Shown here: one piece after another, positions 1 to 5,261 of the stretch
How positions within the stretch are numbered: position 1 is the stretch's first letter
Layout of the letters: the number at the start of each line of letters is the position of its first letter
Assembly (NCBI GenBank): GCA_002363515.1
Contig: DEVX01000057.1
Coordinates: forward strand, 6,537-14,997
DNA: 8,461 bases
Direction of reading: 5' to 3'
Source: Candidatus Saccharibacteria bacterium UBA3225
Lineage (GTDB): Bacteria > Patescibacteriota > Saccharimonadia > Saccharimonadales > Saccharimonadaceae
Position numbers and translations under genes: made by a program
Notes under the pieces: model-generated
Databases searched by the model: none
Told to the model about the DNA's origin: nothing
Seen by the model: only the letters and a program-made list of their open reading frames with translations

Positions 1-683
1 AATTTTTGGTTCTCTTCGCGGTTCAGCTGGGCAGCAAGCAATAAGCTAAATAATTCTTCAGTAGCAAGATACTCGCGACCAGCCTTGGCGGCATCTAGTG
101 TTTCTGGAAAATGCACATTTAGCAGCGCATCAGCCCTGCCCGCATAATTAGGGATCATGTCAGGAATTAGGGCAATATTATTCTGAATTGTTTTAATGAA
201 CTTTTTAAAGTCTTGCGATTTTACCGAGCCGCGCATTGGATATACGGGTTGAATTTTGGCCGTGCTAGCCTTTAGGTCATAATCGTCGGCAAGCGTGGCG
301 GATGGGTTTGAAATTTGATACCGTCCGTAAGATAACGCCATCGTGCCAGAGAAATAATAATCTTTACCTGCGTCGAATTGCTTTGCGCGATAGGGCTGAT
401 TGAACCAGATGGCTTTGATAGCACCAGTTTTATCGCGCAAAGTAGCCTCAACGATGGTAAGATTACGGCGCATGCGTCTGACGGTAGTTTCCTCCACTTT
501 TGCTTTTACGGTCACTTTCCCGGGTTTTAATTCTGCGATGTTTTGCGCTTGCTGAAAATACTCGTAGTCGCGTGGCAAATGATAAACAAGATCGCGCAGC
601 GTAAAAATTCCAGCCTTGTGTAATACATCGGCTGTTTTTGGGCCAATTCCCTTCACCTCCTGAATAGGCGCTGCCAAATCCAT
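1..683 (-). CDS. recG: ATP-dependent DNA helicase RecG, N-terminal part (runs off the window)
   Basis: RecG remodels stalled replication forks and Holliday junctions, acting on DNA in the cytoplasm. I translated 227 residues from the ATG at 683. A helix-hairpin-helix-like segment with VKGIGPKTA (residues 10-18) leads to a YHLPRDYE motif (34-41), typical of the RecG N-terminus. The OB-fold wedge domain follows (about 55-130), including IWFNQPYRAKQF, and then the IQPVYPM linker (144-150) that precedes the helicase core. All ATPase and helicase motifs lie beyond the window edge, so activity cannot be judged. The N-terminus lacks the long extension of some RecG proteins. The gene starts 14 nt after the trmD stop, in the same direction, so it is probably cotranscribed. 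There is no Shine-Dalgarno, but a TATAAT sits 6 nt before the ATG. The family call is firm. Confidence 0.93.
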   Translation of the reverse strand, partial: MDLAAPIQEVKGIGPKTADVLHKAGIFTLRDLVYHLPRDYEYFQQAQNIAELKPGKVTVKAKVEETTVRRMRRNLTIVEATLRDKTGAIKAIWFNQPYRAKQFDAGKDYYFSGTMALSYGRYQISNPSATLADDYDLKASTAKIQPVYPMRGSVKSQDFKKFIKTIQNNIALIPDMIPNYAGRADALLNVHFPETLDAAKAGREYLATEELFSLLLAAQLNREENQK

Positions 684-689
684 ATCTAT

Positions 690-695
690 ATTATA
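690..695 (-). promoter_or_regulatory. Possible internal leaderless promoter (-10) for recG
   Basis: A perfect TATAAT on the minus strand is followed by 6 nt and then the recG ATG, so transcription would begin at or next to the start codon. A -35 is weak: CCGACC, 17 nt upstream, matches 3 of 6 consensus bases. The hexamer lies in the 14-nt gap between trmD and recG, which is A/T-rich, so chance is possible. The spacing matches the hrcA, lepA and kinase-gene starts in this window, and recG lacks a Shine-Dalgarno. Confidence 0.45.
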
Positions 696-697
696 TC

Positions 698-1354
698 TTA
701 GTTGTGAGGTTCGGTCGGAGAGTTTTCAGCACGCCATTTAGCAATCTCGCCATGATTGCCGGATAGCAAAATTTCTGGCACTTTCATTCCGCGAAATTCC
801 TCTGGACGAGTATATTGCGGATATTCATAATTGTCGCCATCGGAGAAACTTTCAATCTCAGCAGACGTCTCGCCGCCTAGAACTCCAGGAATAAGGCGTA
901 CAATCGAATCAATTACGGCCATAGTTGGAATTTCACCGCCCGTCAAAATAAATTTGCCGATTGAAACCTGGTAGTCGACCAAAGTAGTAATGCGCTCATC
1001 ATAGCCTTCGTAGTGTGGGCAGATAAAAATATAGTTTTGCCCTGCTGTTGCTAACTCGCGCGCACGTGCTTGATCCCAAATACGCCCTTTCGGCGTCATT
1101 AAAACTACCTTCGCGTCAGGATTGCGAGTTTTGGCATCCTCGACGGCGGCAAAAATTGGTTCTGGTTTTAGCAGCATGCCATCGCCGCCGCCATACGGTG
1201 TGTCGTCTACCTGGTGGCGTGGCCCTAATCCAAATGGTCGCAAATCAATAATTTCAAACTCTACCAATTTTCGATCTTGCGCCTTCCAGAGCATCGATTG
1301 ATTAAAGACTTTATCGAACATCTCTGGGAATAATGTAATTACCGATATCTTCAT
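698..1354 (-). CDS. trmD: tRNA (guanine-N1)-methyltransferase TrmD
   Basis: TrmD methylates G37 of tRNAs using S-adenosylmethionine, which prevents +1 frameshifting. It is a trefoil-knot SPOUT enzyme that works as a dimer. Family motifs occur in order: LFPEMF near the N-terminus, VDDTPYGGGDGM (49-60), MTPKGR (86-91), CPHYEGYDER (112-121), SIGKFILTGGE (131-141), IPGVLG (155-160), YTRP (181-184) and LLSGNHGEI (197-205). At 218 aa it is shorter than the E. coli enzyme (about 255 aa), mainly at the C-terminus. The knot motif usually reads CG[RH]YEG; here proline replaces the glycine. The ATG overlaps the grpE stop as ATGA and has no Shine-Dalgarno, so translational coupling is likely. It belongs to the hrcA-grpE-trmD-recG cluster. 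The SAM donor it needs is made by MetK, partly encoded at the far end of this window. The identification is very secure. Confidence 0.97.
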   Translation of the reverse strand: MKISVITLFPEMFDKVFNQSMLWKAQDRKLVEFEIIDLRPFGLGPRHQVDDTPYGGGDGMLLKPEPIFAAVEDAKTRNPDAKVVLMTPKGRIWDQARARELATAGQNYIFICPHYEGYDERITTLVDYQVSIGKFILTGGEIPTMAVIDSIVRLIPGVLGGETSAEIESFSDGDNYEYPQYTRPEEFRGMKVPEILLSGNHGEIAKWRAENSPTEPHN

Positions 1355-1875
1355 TCTTTGGAGACTTTTACCATTGCAGGACGAATCACCTCGCCGTCAT
1401 ATGTATATCCAGCGCGCAATTCTTCTGCAATAACTTCATTATCGCCATCACCCTCAACTAACACTGCATCGTGCAAATCAGTACTAAAAGCGTCGCCCGG
1501 CTTAGTGATAATCTTCGTGAGGCCGATTTCGCGCAGGGTTTTTTCTAAGTTTTTAGCAAGAGGACCAAGCGTATCGGGGTTAGCAGCAATAGCGCGATCA
1601 ATATCGTCAAGTAGCGGCAGGACCTTTTTAACAGTCGCAAAACGGGCAGAATTAGCATAACTTTCACGCTGCGAATCAACTTGACGACGGAAATTTTCGA
1701 AGTCGGCACGCGTGCGTTGAAGATCGGCTGTCAACTCGGATATCTTAGCATCCTGCTCATTATTTACGACGTCTTGATTGATATCGTTCGCAGTATTTAC
1801 ATTTTGTGCCGTATCGATTATTTTTTCGCCCATATTTTTTTCGGCTGTTTTATCGTCTTTATCTTTCTTAGTCAT
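1351..1875 (-). CDS. grpE: Nucleotide exchange factor GrpE (DnaK cochaperone)
   Basis: GrpE releases ADP from the chaperone DnaK, driving the protein-folding cycle in the cytoplasm. The 174 residues have the family layout. A charged, low-complexity N-terminus (1-42) is followed by a long dimerising helix containing LQRTRADFENFRRQ (52-65) and then VLPLLDDIDRAI (85-96). The C-terminal beta domain holds GDAFSTDLHDAV (127-138) and the closing GYTYDGEVIRPAMVKV (156-171). The length is near the lower end for the family. The ATG overlaps the hrcA stop by 8 nt and has a clear Shine-Dalgarno, GGAGG, 9 nt upstream. The gene ends in TGA overlapping the trmD start. dnaK and dnaJ are not in this window, although they often sit beside hrcA and grpE. 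Regulation is presumably by HrcA through the CIRCE upstream of hrcA. Confidence 0.95.
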   Translation of the reverse strand: MTKKDKDDKTAEKNMGEKIIDTAQNVNTANDINQDVVNNEQDAKISELTADLQRTRADFENFRRQVDSQRESYANSARFATVKKVLPLLDDIDRAIAANPDTLGPLAKNLEKTLREIGLTKIITKPGDAFSTDLHDAVLVEGDGDNEVIAEELRAGYTYDGEVIRPAMVKVSKE

Positions 1876-2608
1876 AAATTATATCCTCCAACATTATTCC
1901 GGCATGTCGCACTAACGACATGACACGCTTATATGATTGACGTGTGGGACCAAGCACGCCAATATAACTACGGTCTGAGTAAGGCGAACGAAAACGAGAA
2001 ATAATCAAGGAAACATTTGAAGCTTTGCCGATTGGGTTTTCGGTACCAATGTAGACATTTATAGCTTCGTTTGGCTGAACTTCCAATAGCCATGGTTTTA
2101 TATTGTCTAGTAGCGTGCCAACCGCTTGTACTTGGGCGGCTTGCAAAAATTCTGGCTGCGAGAAGAGATTGCTAAAGCCAGAAATGTAGATTTGGTCACC
2201 AATTGTAGCTAGCCCAAGATTGCCCGTCAAGTTAACAAGACTATCAACCGCCGTGCGAATAGCATAATCGGCTCGAGTTTGAGCCTGAATACGCGTCGCA
2301 AGCGCACGCGTGGGGCGATCTTCTTTTTCGATGTTAATGTGATGACCAGAGTCGGCACCATCTTCGTGGTCGATTTTTTCTTGGAGCGAGTTGACGTATA
2401 GACGATATCCTGCATCGGTCGGTACGCGCCCCGCCGAAGTGTGCGGCTGCGTAATATACCCCATCGCCTCTAGCTTGACCATCTCCGAACGTATGGTAGC
2501 CGAAGAGCAGTCAAATAATTTCGCAAGAGTAACACTACCGACCGGCGTGGCCAGTTCCGCATACTCTTCTATGATTGCATAAAGTATCTCTCGTTGACGA
2601 TCCGTCAT
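1868..2608 (-). CDS. hrcA: Heat-inducible transcription repressor HrcA (compact form)
   Basis: HrcA binds CIRCE operators and represses chaperone genes until heat stress titrates the GroE machinery that keeps it active. The N-terminus is a winged helix-turn-helix: MTDRQREIL, then ATPVGSVTLAK (20-30), CSSATIRSEM (34-43), the LEAMGYITQPHTSAGRVP block (46-63) and DAGYRLYV (65-72). The C-terminal half keeps LTGNLGLATIG (127-137), ISGFSNLFSQPEF (142-154) and the family ending IGVLGPTRQSYKRV (216-229). At 246 aa it is roughly 100 residues shorter than typical HrcA (about 340 aa). The loss is in the middle and C-terminal regulatory region, and both ends are recognisable, so it reads as a compact variant and not a broken gene. 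A CIRCE lies 19 nt upstream of its own start, implying autoregulation. There is no Shine-Dalgarno, and its -10 sits 6 nt before the ATG. Confidence 0.95.
   Translation of the reverse strand: MTDRQREILYAIIEEYAELATPVGSVTLAKLFDCSSATIRSEMVKLEAMGYITQPHTSAGRVPTDAGYRLYVNSLQEKIDHEDGADSGHHINIEKEDRPTRALATRIQAQTRADYAIRTAVDSLVNLTGNLGLATIGDQIYISGFSNLFSQPEFLQAAQVQAVGTLLDNIKPWLLEVQPNEAINVYIGTENPIGKASNVSLIISRFRSPYSDRSYIGVLGPTRQSYKRVMSLVRHAGIMLEDIIYD
1885..1889 (-). promoter_or_regulatory. Shine-Dalgarno of grpE
   Basis: GGAGG on the minus strand lies 9 nt before the grpE ATG and inside the 3' end of hrcA. It supports the ATG at 1875 and contrasts with the first-gene starts in this window, which lack such a site. 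That is what is expected if leaderless genes and internal operon genes are initiated differently. Confidence 0.7.
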
Positions 2609-2614
2609 AGCTCT

Positions 2615-2643
2615 ATTTTATGCTTTTTAGCACTCTTGGTCAA
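2615..2643 (-). promoter_or_regulatory. hrcA operon promoter (-35 and -10), leaderless
   Basis: On the minus strand, TTGACC (2643-2638) and TAAAAT (2620-2615) are separated by exactly 17 nt, each matching the housekeeping sigma consensus at 5 of 6 positions. Six bases then separate the -10 from the hrcA ATG, so the predicted transcription start is the A of the start codon. The -35 lies wholly inside the CIRCE operator, so bound HrcA would block RNA polymerase. This is the best promoter in the window and anchors the leaderless interpretation of the others. Confidence 0.8.
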
Positions 2644-2653
2644 GGTTTGCTAA
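2627..2653. promoter_or_regulatory. CIRCE operator (HrcA binding site)
   Basis: The consensus is TTAGCACTC-N9-GAGTGCTAA. Here the left arm TTAGCACTC is a perfect match, the spacer is exactly 9 nt, and the right arm GTTTGCTAA matches 7 of 9 positions. It sits in the 47-nt gap between the membrane-protein gene and hrcA and overlaps the hrcA -35. HrcA in the same locus is the expected ligand. Confidence 0.93.
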
Positions 2654-2655
2654 TC

Positions 2656-3822
2656 CTACTTATCGCTATAATTACGAGTAGTAGGCATCATATAAAACTT
2701 ATTCTTTGGATCTTTTAGGTAGGCAGGTCGTTTACTGCTAGTAACCGAATTAATCTCCCGTAAGGTGGCGTTTTTGGTAACAGATAGCTTGTTACCAGCT
2801 TCGTCATAACCGACTAGGGTTTTTCCAGTCAAGAATACATAGCCGTCACGAATAAAGATATCTTCATTCTCTTTTGCGACAAATAATTCTTTGCCACTCA
2901 GATTAAGAATGCGTCGCGTGCCGCCACCGTCAATTGACATAGCATACTTCTGGTAAACATAAACACCCTCAGTTCCTGATGCAACCTTATTTCCATCCGA
3001 TGCATCGTACAGGCGATATTGATTGCTCTCACGCACGATAATGTACTTACCTAGAACATCAGTCATGCCTTTATAGGCATTATGTTTGATATCTGAATAG
3101 AAATACGATACTGTGTTTGGAATTATCTGCGCATTACTGGAAACGGAGTAGAGGCCTAAGTTGCCCGTCATTGGGTACAAGATGACATAATACTTTCCGG
3201 GGCCCCATTCGAATGAAGTCATTTTGTTGTATTCGATGGTATCATCAATTGTCATTAATGTCGAAGTACCTTTTTTAATATCGTAGATATAAAACTTTGT
3301 ATCATAAATAACAATTTGCTCATCTTTAATGATGTCGGTCATTTTCTTACATTTATCCGTCAAGCACTTATAGCCATCAATCGTAGAGAGCTTTTTTGCC
3401 GCCTCTTTACATTCCGCATAATTCTTATATTCTGCTTTATCGCAGCAAGATTCCATAATCTTACCTTCGGAATCCCTACACCCATCAGATACTGGCCCTT
3501 GCATACTTTTAACTATTTCTACAATGAGCCAGCCCAATGCAACTAAAATGATTAGGCCAAAAACCACTAGCATCACTTTCACGGCAGCATGTGCGCCTTT
3601 TTCGCGACGAATCGCCGCTTGTTGGCTGCGCAACACCTGCTCATTATAGGCTTCCTGTGCGGCGAGTTCTTTTTCGGCCACTTCGCGCGAAGTCTCAATT
3701 ACGCTCTGTGTACGCACATTCTCGTAAGCATGGCTCGGTCCAGGAACTGGTTGTTGCTGATTATCTTGAGGTTGATTTGGACTCTGCGGAATCCCACCTT
3801 CATTCGCATTTTGGTTATCCAT
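2656..3822 (-). CDS. Unrecognised single-pass membrane protein with Cys-rich stalk and beta-rich ectodomain
   Basis: I do not recognise a named family. The 388 residues divide clearly. Residues 1-32 are rich in Asn, Gln and Pro. Residues 40-76 are a charged, probably coiled-coil helix ending in basic RREK. Residues 81-104 form one strong membrane helix. A stalk of about 45 residues then holds all six cysteines of the protein (115, 126, 127, 138, 153, 158). The remaining 230 residues are rich in Tyr, Val, Ile and Gly, with short repeated strand-turn patterns such as KFYIYD, YRLYDASDG and TLVGYDEAG, suggestive of a beta-propeller or WD-like sheet. The basic residues before the helix favour a cytoplasmic N-terminus and an external C-terminal domain, where the cysteines could form disulfides. 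It has no Shine-Dalgarno. It starts divergently from the kinase gene, and I see no terminator between its end and the hrcA promoter, so some read-through into hrcA is possible. A surface sensor or attachment role is speculation. Confidence 0.85.
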   Translation of the reverse strand: MDNQNANEGGIPQSPNQPQDNQQQPVPGPSHAYENVRTQSVIETSREVAEKELAAQEAYNEQVLRSQQAAIRREKGAHAAVKVMLVVFGLIILVALGWLIVEIVKSMQGPVSDGCRDSEGKIMESCCDKAEYKNYAECKEAAKKLSTIDGYKCLTDKCKKMTDIIKDEQIVIYDTKFYIYDIKKGTSTLMTIDDTIEYNKMTSFEWGPGKYYVILYPMTGNLGLYSVSSNAQIIPNTVSYFYSDIKHNAYKGMTDVLGKYIIVRESNQYRLYDASDGNKVASGTEGVYVYQKYAMSIDGGGTRRILNLSGKELFVAKENEDIFIRDGYVFLTGKTLVGYDEAGNKLSVTKNATLREINSVTSSKRPAYLKDPKNKFYMMPTTRNYSDK

Positions 3823-3832
3823 AGTTGTTTTT

Positions 3833-3842
3833 ATTATATAAT
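3833..3842. promoter_or_regulatory. Palindromic bidirectional -10 element
   Basis: ATTATATAAT is a perfect palindrome carrying a TATAAT on each strand. On the plus strand, TATAAT (3837-3842) ends 6 nt before the kinase-like ATG at 3849. On the minus strand, TATAAT (3838-3833) ends 10 nt before the membrane-protein ATG at 3822, giving a leader of only about 4 nt. The whole divergent region is 26 bp. Clear -35 boxes are absent: TTCTCT for the minus strand and TTATCC for the plus strand each match 3 of 6. The A/T-rich context leaves room for chance. Confidence 0.6.
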
Positions 3843-3848
3843 ATTTTT

Positions 3849-4478
3849 ATGGATGAGAGAATTGAAATTATAAAAAAATGGTTAGGCACTGGAAGTATCA
3901 ATATCTTCGGTATGCCTTTTTCTGGCAAAGATACAATTGGAATTCGACTAGCGGAAGCAATAGGCGCAAAATTCCTTAGCTCTGGTCTAATATTGCGTAC
4001 GGAAAATAAGGACGATCAAGAAATCCAAGCCGAGATGGCATCAGGACAGTTAATTGATACCGATAAGTTTCGATCAATTATTCTACCTTATATTGAAAAG
4101 AAAGAATTAGAGGCATTTCCTTTGATTTTGAGTAGCGTTGGACGTTGGGAAGGCGAAGAATATGGCGTCATCGAAACGGCGCAAAAAGCTGGACATCCGA
4201 TAAAAGCCGTAGTTATCTTGAACGTTTCTGAGTCGGAAATTAAAGCCCGTTGGCAAAAAAGTCGAGAGGACCAAGATCGTGGCGCGCGCCAGGACGATAA
4301 GGATTTGCGCGTGCTCGACAATCGCATTAAGGAATTTAAAGAAAAGACAATCCCCGTGATTGAAACTTATCAAAAAAGAGGCCTTATCGTTTCTGTCAAA
4401 GCTGCTGGCGACCGTGAAGAAGTCTACACGAACGTAATTGAGTCATTAATGCATTTTGCGCTTCAAAGCAATCAGTAG
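3849..4478 (+). CDS. Adenylate-kinase-like nucleoside monophosphate kinase
   Basis: A P-loop NMP kinase of 209 aa, probably cytoplasmic, transferring phosphate from ATP to a nucleoside monophosphate. The Walker A loop is GMPFSGKDT (21-29). SSGLILR (44-50) matches the adk STGDMLR segment, and ASGQLIDTDKFRSIILPYI (64-82) matches the GKLV...LV region. An arginine- and aspartate-rich lid segment (R135 to R159) precedes EFKEKTIPVIETYQKRG (162-178), the usual adk C-terminal pattern. The DGFPRT motif that binds the AMP base is replaced by SSVGRWEGE (95-103), so the substrate is uncertain. The lid has no zinc cysteines. It is called adk-like and not adk for that reason. The chosen ATG follows a TATAAT by 6 nt. 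An upstream in-frame TTG at 3825 would place the start codon ahead of that -10 element, so I reject it. Divergent from the membrane-protein gene. Confidence 0.85.
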   Translation: MDERIEIIKKWLGTGSINIFGMPFSGKDTIGIRLAEAIGAKFLSSGLILRTENKDDQEIQAEMASGQLIDTDKFRSIILPYIEKKELEAFPLILSSVGRWEGEEYGVIETAQKAGHPIKAVVILNVSESEIKARWQKSREDQDRGARQDDKDLRVLDNRIKEFKEKTIPVIETYQKRGLIVSVKAAGDREEVYTNVIESLMHFALQSNQ

Positions 4479-4480
4479 CC

Positions 4481-4509
4481 TTGCGCTAAGCGGCATAAAA
4501 TGTTATAGT
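4481..4509 (+). promoter_or_regulatory. Promoter of the orphan 211-aa gene (extended -10)
   Basis: TTGCGC (4481-4486), a 17-nt spacer, then TATAGT (4504-4509) preceded by TG at 4501-4502, which makes an extended -10. The -35 matches 4 of 6 consensus bases and the -10 matches 5 of 6. The predicted transcription start is near 4516, leaving a leader of about 72 nt. It begins 3 nt after the kinase stop codon, so this gene has its own promoter. Confidence 0.7.
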
Positions 4510-4519
4510 GCATAAGTCT

Positions 4520-4542
4520 AGAAAGAGGACTTTGCTCTTTTT
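4520..4542 (+). other. Leader hairpin with T-run (possible weak terminator or attenuator)
   Basis: AGAAAGAG (4520-4527) can pair with CTCTTTTT (4535-4542) across a 7-nt loop, giving 8 pairs including one G-U. The T-run extends to 4543. The stem is A/T-rich and therefore weak. It could end transcripts of the kinase gene. Since the promoter at 4481-4509 lies upstream, it would also fall in the leader of the 211-aa gene. The 3' arm is complementary to that gene's Shine-Dalgarno. Confidence 0.45.
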
Positions 4543-4571
4543 TGTACCTAATTACACAAGCATACGCACGA

Positions 4572-4581
4572 AAAGGAGGTG
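4572..4581 (+). promoter_or_regulatory. Strong Shine-Dalgarno that sets the start of the 211-aa gene
   Basis: AAAGGAGGTG is nearly a full complement of the anti-Shine-Dalgarno. The GGAGG core (4575-4579) is 8 nt before the ATG at 4588 and only 4 nt before a second, out-of-frame ATG at 4584. This favours 4588 and rules against the in-frame GTG at 4579, which overlaps the site itself. Confidence 0.85.
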
Positions 4582-4587
4582 TTATGT

Positions 4588-5223
4588 ATGCGAGATACAA
4601 CAATAAGGCGGAATTTTAAGGTAATCTGCAATATGGCGGCGGACAGGCCGCCCGTCGATGACGCCAAGATACGTGCTACCGCAGATCAAATCGCTGATGC
4701 AATCGCGGAGAATGCGCCCAGAATTATGGATAAAACCATCAAATCCGCTGGCGACCCCGAGGCTACCGTCTTTATGGTAATGGTATTGATGGCGCATCCG
4801 AAACTACAGCAACATCTCGGCGACACTACAAGCAGGTACGACACGCCGCAATACTACAGTCGCGACGAGAATGGCTACGAACTTGGAACTAGCCTTCTTT
4901 GCGACTTAATACTGGAATGCGGCCATACGTTGTGCCAGTATGATACAGATCAAGAGGAGGATGAAGCCGCTGGCGTAATTCTCACTATCGGCTATCGCCG
5001 TGAGTACTTCCAGCTGATTTGCGTAATTGATTTCAACGAGAGCAACCCCAGAGAAGAAGCACTCTTTGATTATCGCGCCGAAAAAATGGCGAGCACACTT
5101 CACGGTTCGGTTGTCGAAGCGCTCAAAGATATACATCCTAAATCTGACGACTTTGGCATCATGGAAGTGACTCGTTGGGGCACCTTCAATGGATTACCTC
5201 TCTTTGAACATATTGGAGAATAA
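4588..5223 (+). CDS. Unrecognised acidic cytoplasmic protein, 211 aa
   Basis: I do not recognise this protein. It has no signal peptide or membrane helix, so it is probably cytoplasmic. A basic start (MRDTTIRRNFK) leads into a helical segment (24-53, DAKIRATADQIADAIAENA). Next come a hydrophobic stretch with VFMVMVLMAHP (61-71) and a polar Tyr/Asp-rich region (84-98). LLCDLILECGHTLCQYDTD (103-121) is followed by a probable sheet with VILTIGYRREYFQLICVIDF (130-149), and then a helix and a hydrophobic tail. Cysteines at 14, 105, 111, 116 and 145 do not form an obvious metal motif. The surface is acidic, with an EEDEA run (123-127). Its first codons look more GC-rich than the flanking genes. It stands alone with its own extended -10 promoter, strong Shine-Dalgarno and hairpin terminator, so it is probably well expressed and monocistronic. 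It may be lineage-specific or acquired. The coding call rests on length and these signals. Confidence 0.8.
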   Translation: MRDTTIRRNFKVICNMAADRPPVDDAKIRATADQIADAIAENAPRIMDKTIKSAGDPEATVFMVMVLMAHPKLQQHLGDTTSRYDTPQYYSRDENGYELGTSLLCDLILECGHTLCQYDTDQEEDEAAGVILTIGYRREYFQLICVIDFNESNPREEALFDYRAEKMASTLHGSVVEALKDIHPKSDDFGIMEVTRWGTFNGLPLFEHIGE

Positions 5224-5235
5224 TCCGCCGCACAC

Positions 5236-5261
5236 TCGGGCGCATATGCGCCCGATTTTTT
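5236..5261 (+). terminator. Intrinsic terminator of the 211-aa gene
   Basis: TCGGGCGC, an ATAT loop and GCGCCCGA form a perfect 20-bp palindrome (5236-5255) with an 8-bp, GC-rich stem. Six T residues follow (5256-5261). It lies 12 nt after the stop codon. The T-run overlaps the stop codon of the converging lepA. On the minus strand the same hairpin is followed by GTGTG and not T, so it is a weaker terminator for lepA. Confidence 0.93.

Noticed and set aside
1351..1353. UGA read as glycine (alternative code of some CPR lineages)
   Set aside because: The grpE UGA falls exactly at the family C-terminus, and no other gene here needs UGA read-through. The standard code fits.
1876..1884. TATAAT just before the grpE ATG as another leaderless promoter
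   Set aside because: Only 2 nt separate it from the ATG, which is too close. grpE has a Shine-Dalgarno and overlaps hrcA, so it is translated from the operon mRNA.
3825..3848. TTG start extending the kinase-like protein by eight residues
   Set aside because: The extension is translated from the A/T-rich promoter region containing the palindromic -10. The ATG at 3849 fits the -10 spacing and the family length.
3589..3873. Plus-strand open frame overlapping the membrane-protein start
   Set aside because: It is antisense to a well-supported gene, has no start signals and no recognisable domain. The other antisense frames in trmD, grpE, hrcA and lepA were rejected for the same reason.
4579..4587. 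GTG start for the 211-aa protein
   Set aside because: It overlaps the Shine-Dalgarno itself. The ATG at 4588 has correct spacing.
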